A stretch of DNA of 64,000 nucleotides, taken from NCBI RefSeq assembly GCF_900460345.1, contig NZ_UHHW01000002.1, forward strand, positions 744,001 through 808,000, in the 5' to 3' direction. Below the pieces are notes generated by a model. It was not told the DNA's origin. It searched no databases and saw only the letters and a list, made by a program, of their open reading frames with translations. Positions 63,741 through 64,000 of the stretch are shown here, piece by piece. Position 1 is the first letter of the stretch. Each line of letters starts with the position of its first letter. The DNA comes from Trueperella pyogenes. Its GTDB lineage: Bacteria; Actinomycetota; Actinomycetes; Actinomycetales; Actinomycetaceae. Position numbers and translations under genes: made by a program.

Positions 63741-63777
63741 AAGAGAGCGGATCTGTGAAAACCAGATCCGCTCTCTT
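63741..63777. terminator. Bidirectional terminator between the flavin enzyme and thioredoxin genes
   Basis: AAGAGAGCGGATCT (63741-63754) and AGATCCGCTCTCTT (63764-63777) form a perfect 14-bp stem with a 9-nt loop followed by TTTC. It serves both convergent genes. Confidence 0.9.
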
Positions 63778-63792
63778 TTCAAGTGTGGAGCT

Positions 63793-64000
63793 TTAGGAGT
63801 TCTGAGACTCTTGCTCCGCAATTTGCTTGCGCACCTCGTCCATATCCAGCGCCCGTGCCTGGGCAATGAGATCCTCAAGGGCGGCCGGGGGCAGGGCACC
63901 GGCACTTTCGTAAATACGGATGCCATCGCGGAAGACCATAATAGTTGGGATCGACATGATCTGGAAAGCCTGAGCGAGTTCGCCTTGAGCCTCGGTGTCA
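63793..64000 (-). CDS. Thioredoxin, C-terminal part (cut by window end)
   Basis: The frame enters from the window end and stops with TAA at 63793-63795. The visible 68 residues contain ELAQAFQIMSIPTIMVFRDG, the cis-proline strand after the active-site helix of thioredoxins, and a helical tail ending EQESQNS. The WCGPC motif must lie beyond the window. It is probably a housekeeping thioredoxin, a potential reductant for bcp. Confidence 0.85.
   Translation of the reverse strand, partial: DTEAQGELAQAFQIMSIPTIMVFRDGIRIYESAGALPPAALEDLIAQARALDMDEVRKQIAEQESQNS

Overview
The window is a 64 kb stretch of an actinobacterial chromosome, probably from the Actinomycetaceae (Trueperella/Arcanobacterium/Schaalia type). 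This placement rests on several genes: a PimB-type mannosyltransferase, DUF3039 and DUF2017 proteins, SepIVA, an RNase E with a basic, disordered N-terminus, cydABDC gene order and a GAF-GAF-HisKA_3 kinase of the DevS kind. GC content is moderately high and GTG starts are frequent. The genus is an inference. Gene density is high and most of the window is core chromosome. There is no rRNA, CRISPR array, prophage or intact insertion sequence.

Layout. 1-11 kb: the end of an AspT/YidE-type transporter, HU, a DUF3039-helicase pair, pncB, then a long plus-strand run clpS-DUF2017-murI-MBL hydrolase-rph-rdgB, a NUDIX gene, a small membrane protein and bcp. 11-16.4 kb: tRNA-Leu, a multiply broken acyl-CoA ligase pseudogene, a FAH-family gene, a MalY-type lyase and gltX. 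16.7-21.6 kb: a minus-strand sugar ABC operon (binding protein, two permeases, LacI repressor, YesL-like protein) with a perfect palindromic operator and two strong intergenic hairpins. 21.7-22.8 kb: tRNA-Gln and two identical tRNA-Glu genes separated by a 109-bp dispersed repeat. 22.8-36 kb: M3 peptidase, GRP-type transporter, LD-carboxypeptidase, pimB, IclR regulator, C69 dipeptidase, YetF-like protein, murA-ddl, an FMN reductase, thiL, a HAD phosphatase and the second copy of the 109-bp repeat. 36.3-43.3 kb: rpmB opposite an overlapping operon recG-rsmD-coaD-sepIVA-yceD-rnc-mutM, followed by a LuxR-type response regulator. 43.3-57.2 kb: a redox block with ahpCF, a CydDC-like ABC pair behind a DtxR/IdeR-like box, and cydABDC ending in a GAF-type histidine kinase. 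57.6-64 kb: rne, rplU-rpmA, obg, a probable flavin-monooxygenase-fold protein and the end of a thioredoxin gene.

How the parts work together. The most interesting region is the redox block. The kinase follows cydC by 41 nt, and its only visible partner-type regulator lies about 6 kb away beside ahpCF. Its first GAF domain keeps a histidine (His107) in the position where, from memory, DevS/DosS binds haem. This suggests oxygen or redox control of the bd oxidase. An 18-bp perfect palindrome upstream of cydDC and a terminator between cydB and cydD suggest that the two halves of the cyd cluster are controlled separately.

Limits. All identities come from reading translations and remembered family motifs. 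No search or folding program was run. Repeat and palindrome coordinates were counted by eye and may be off by one or two bases.
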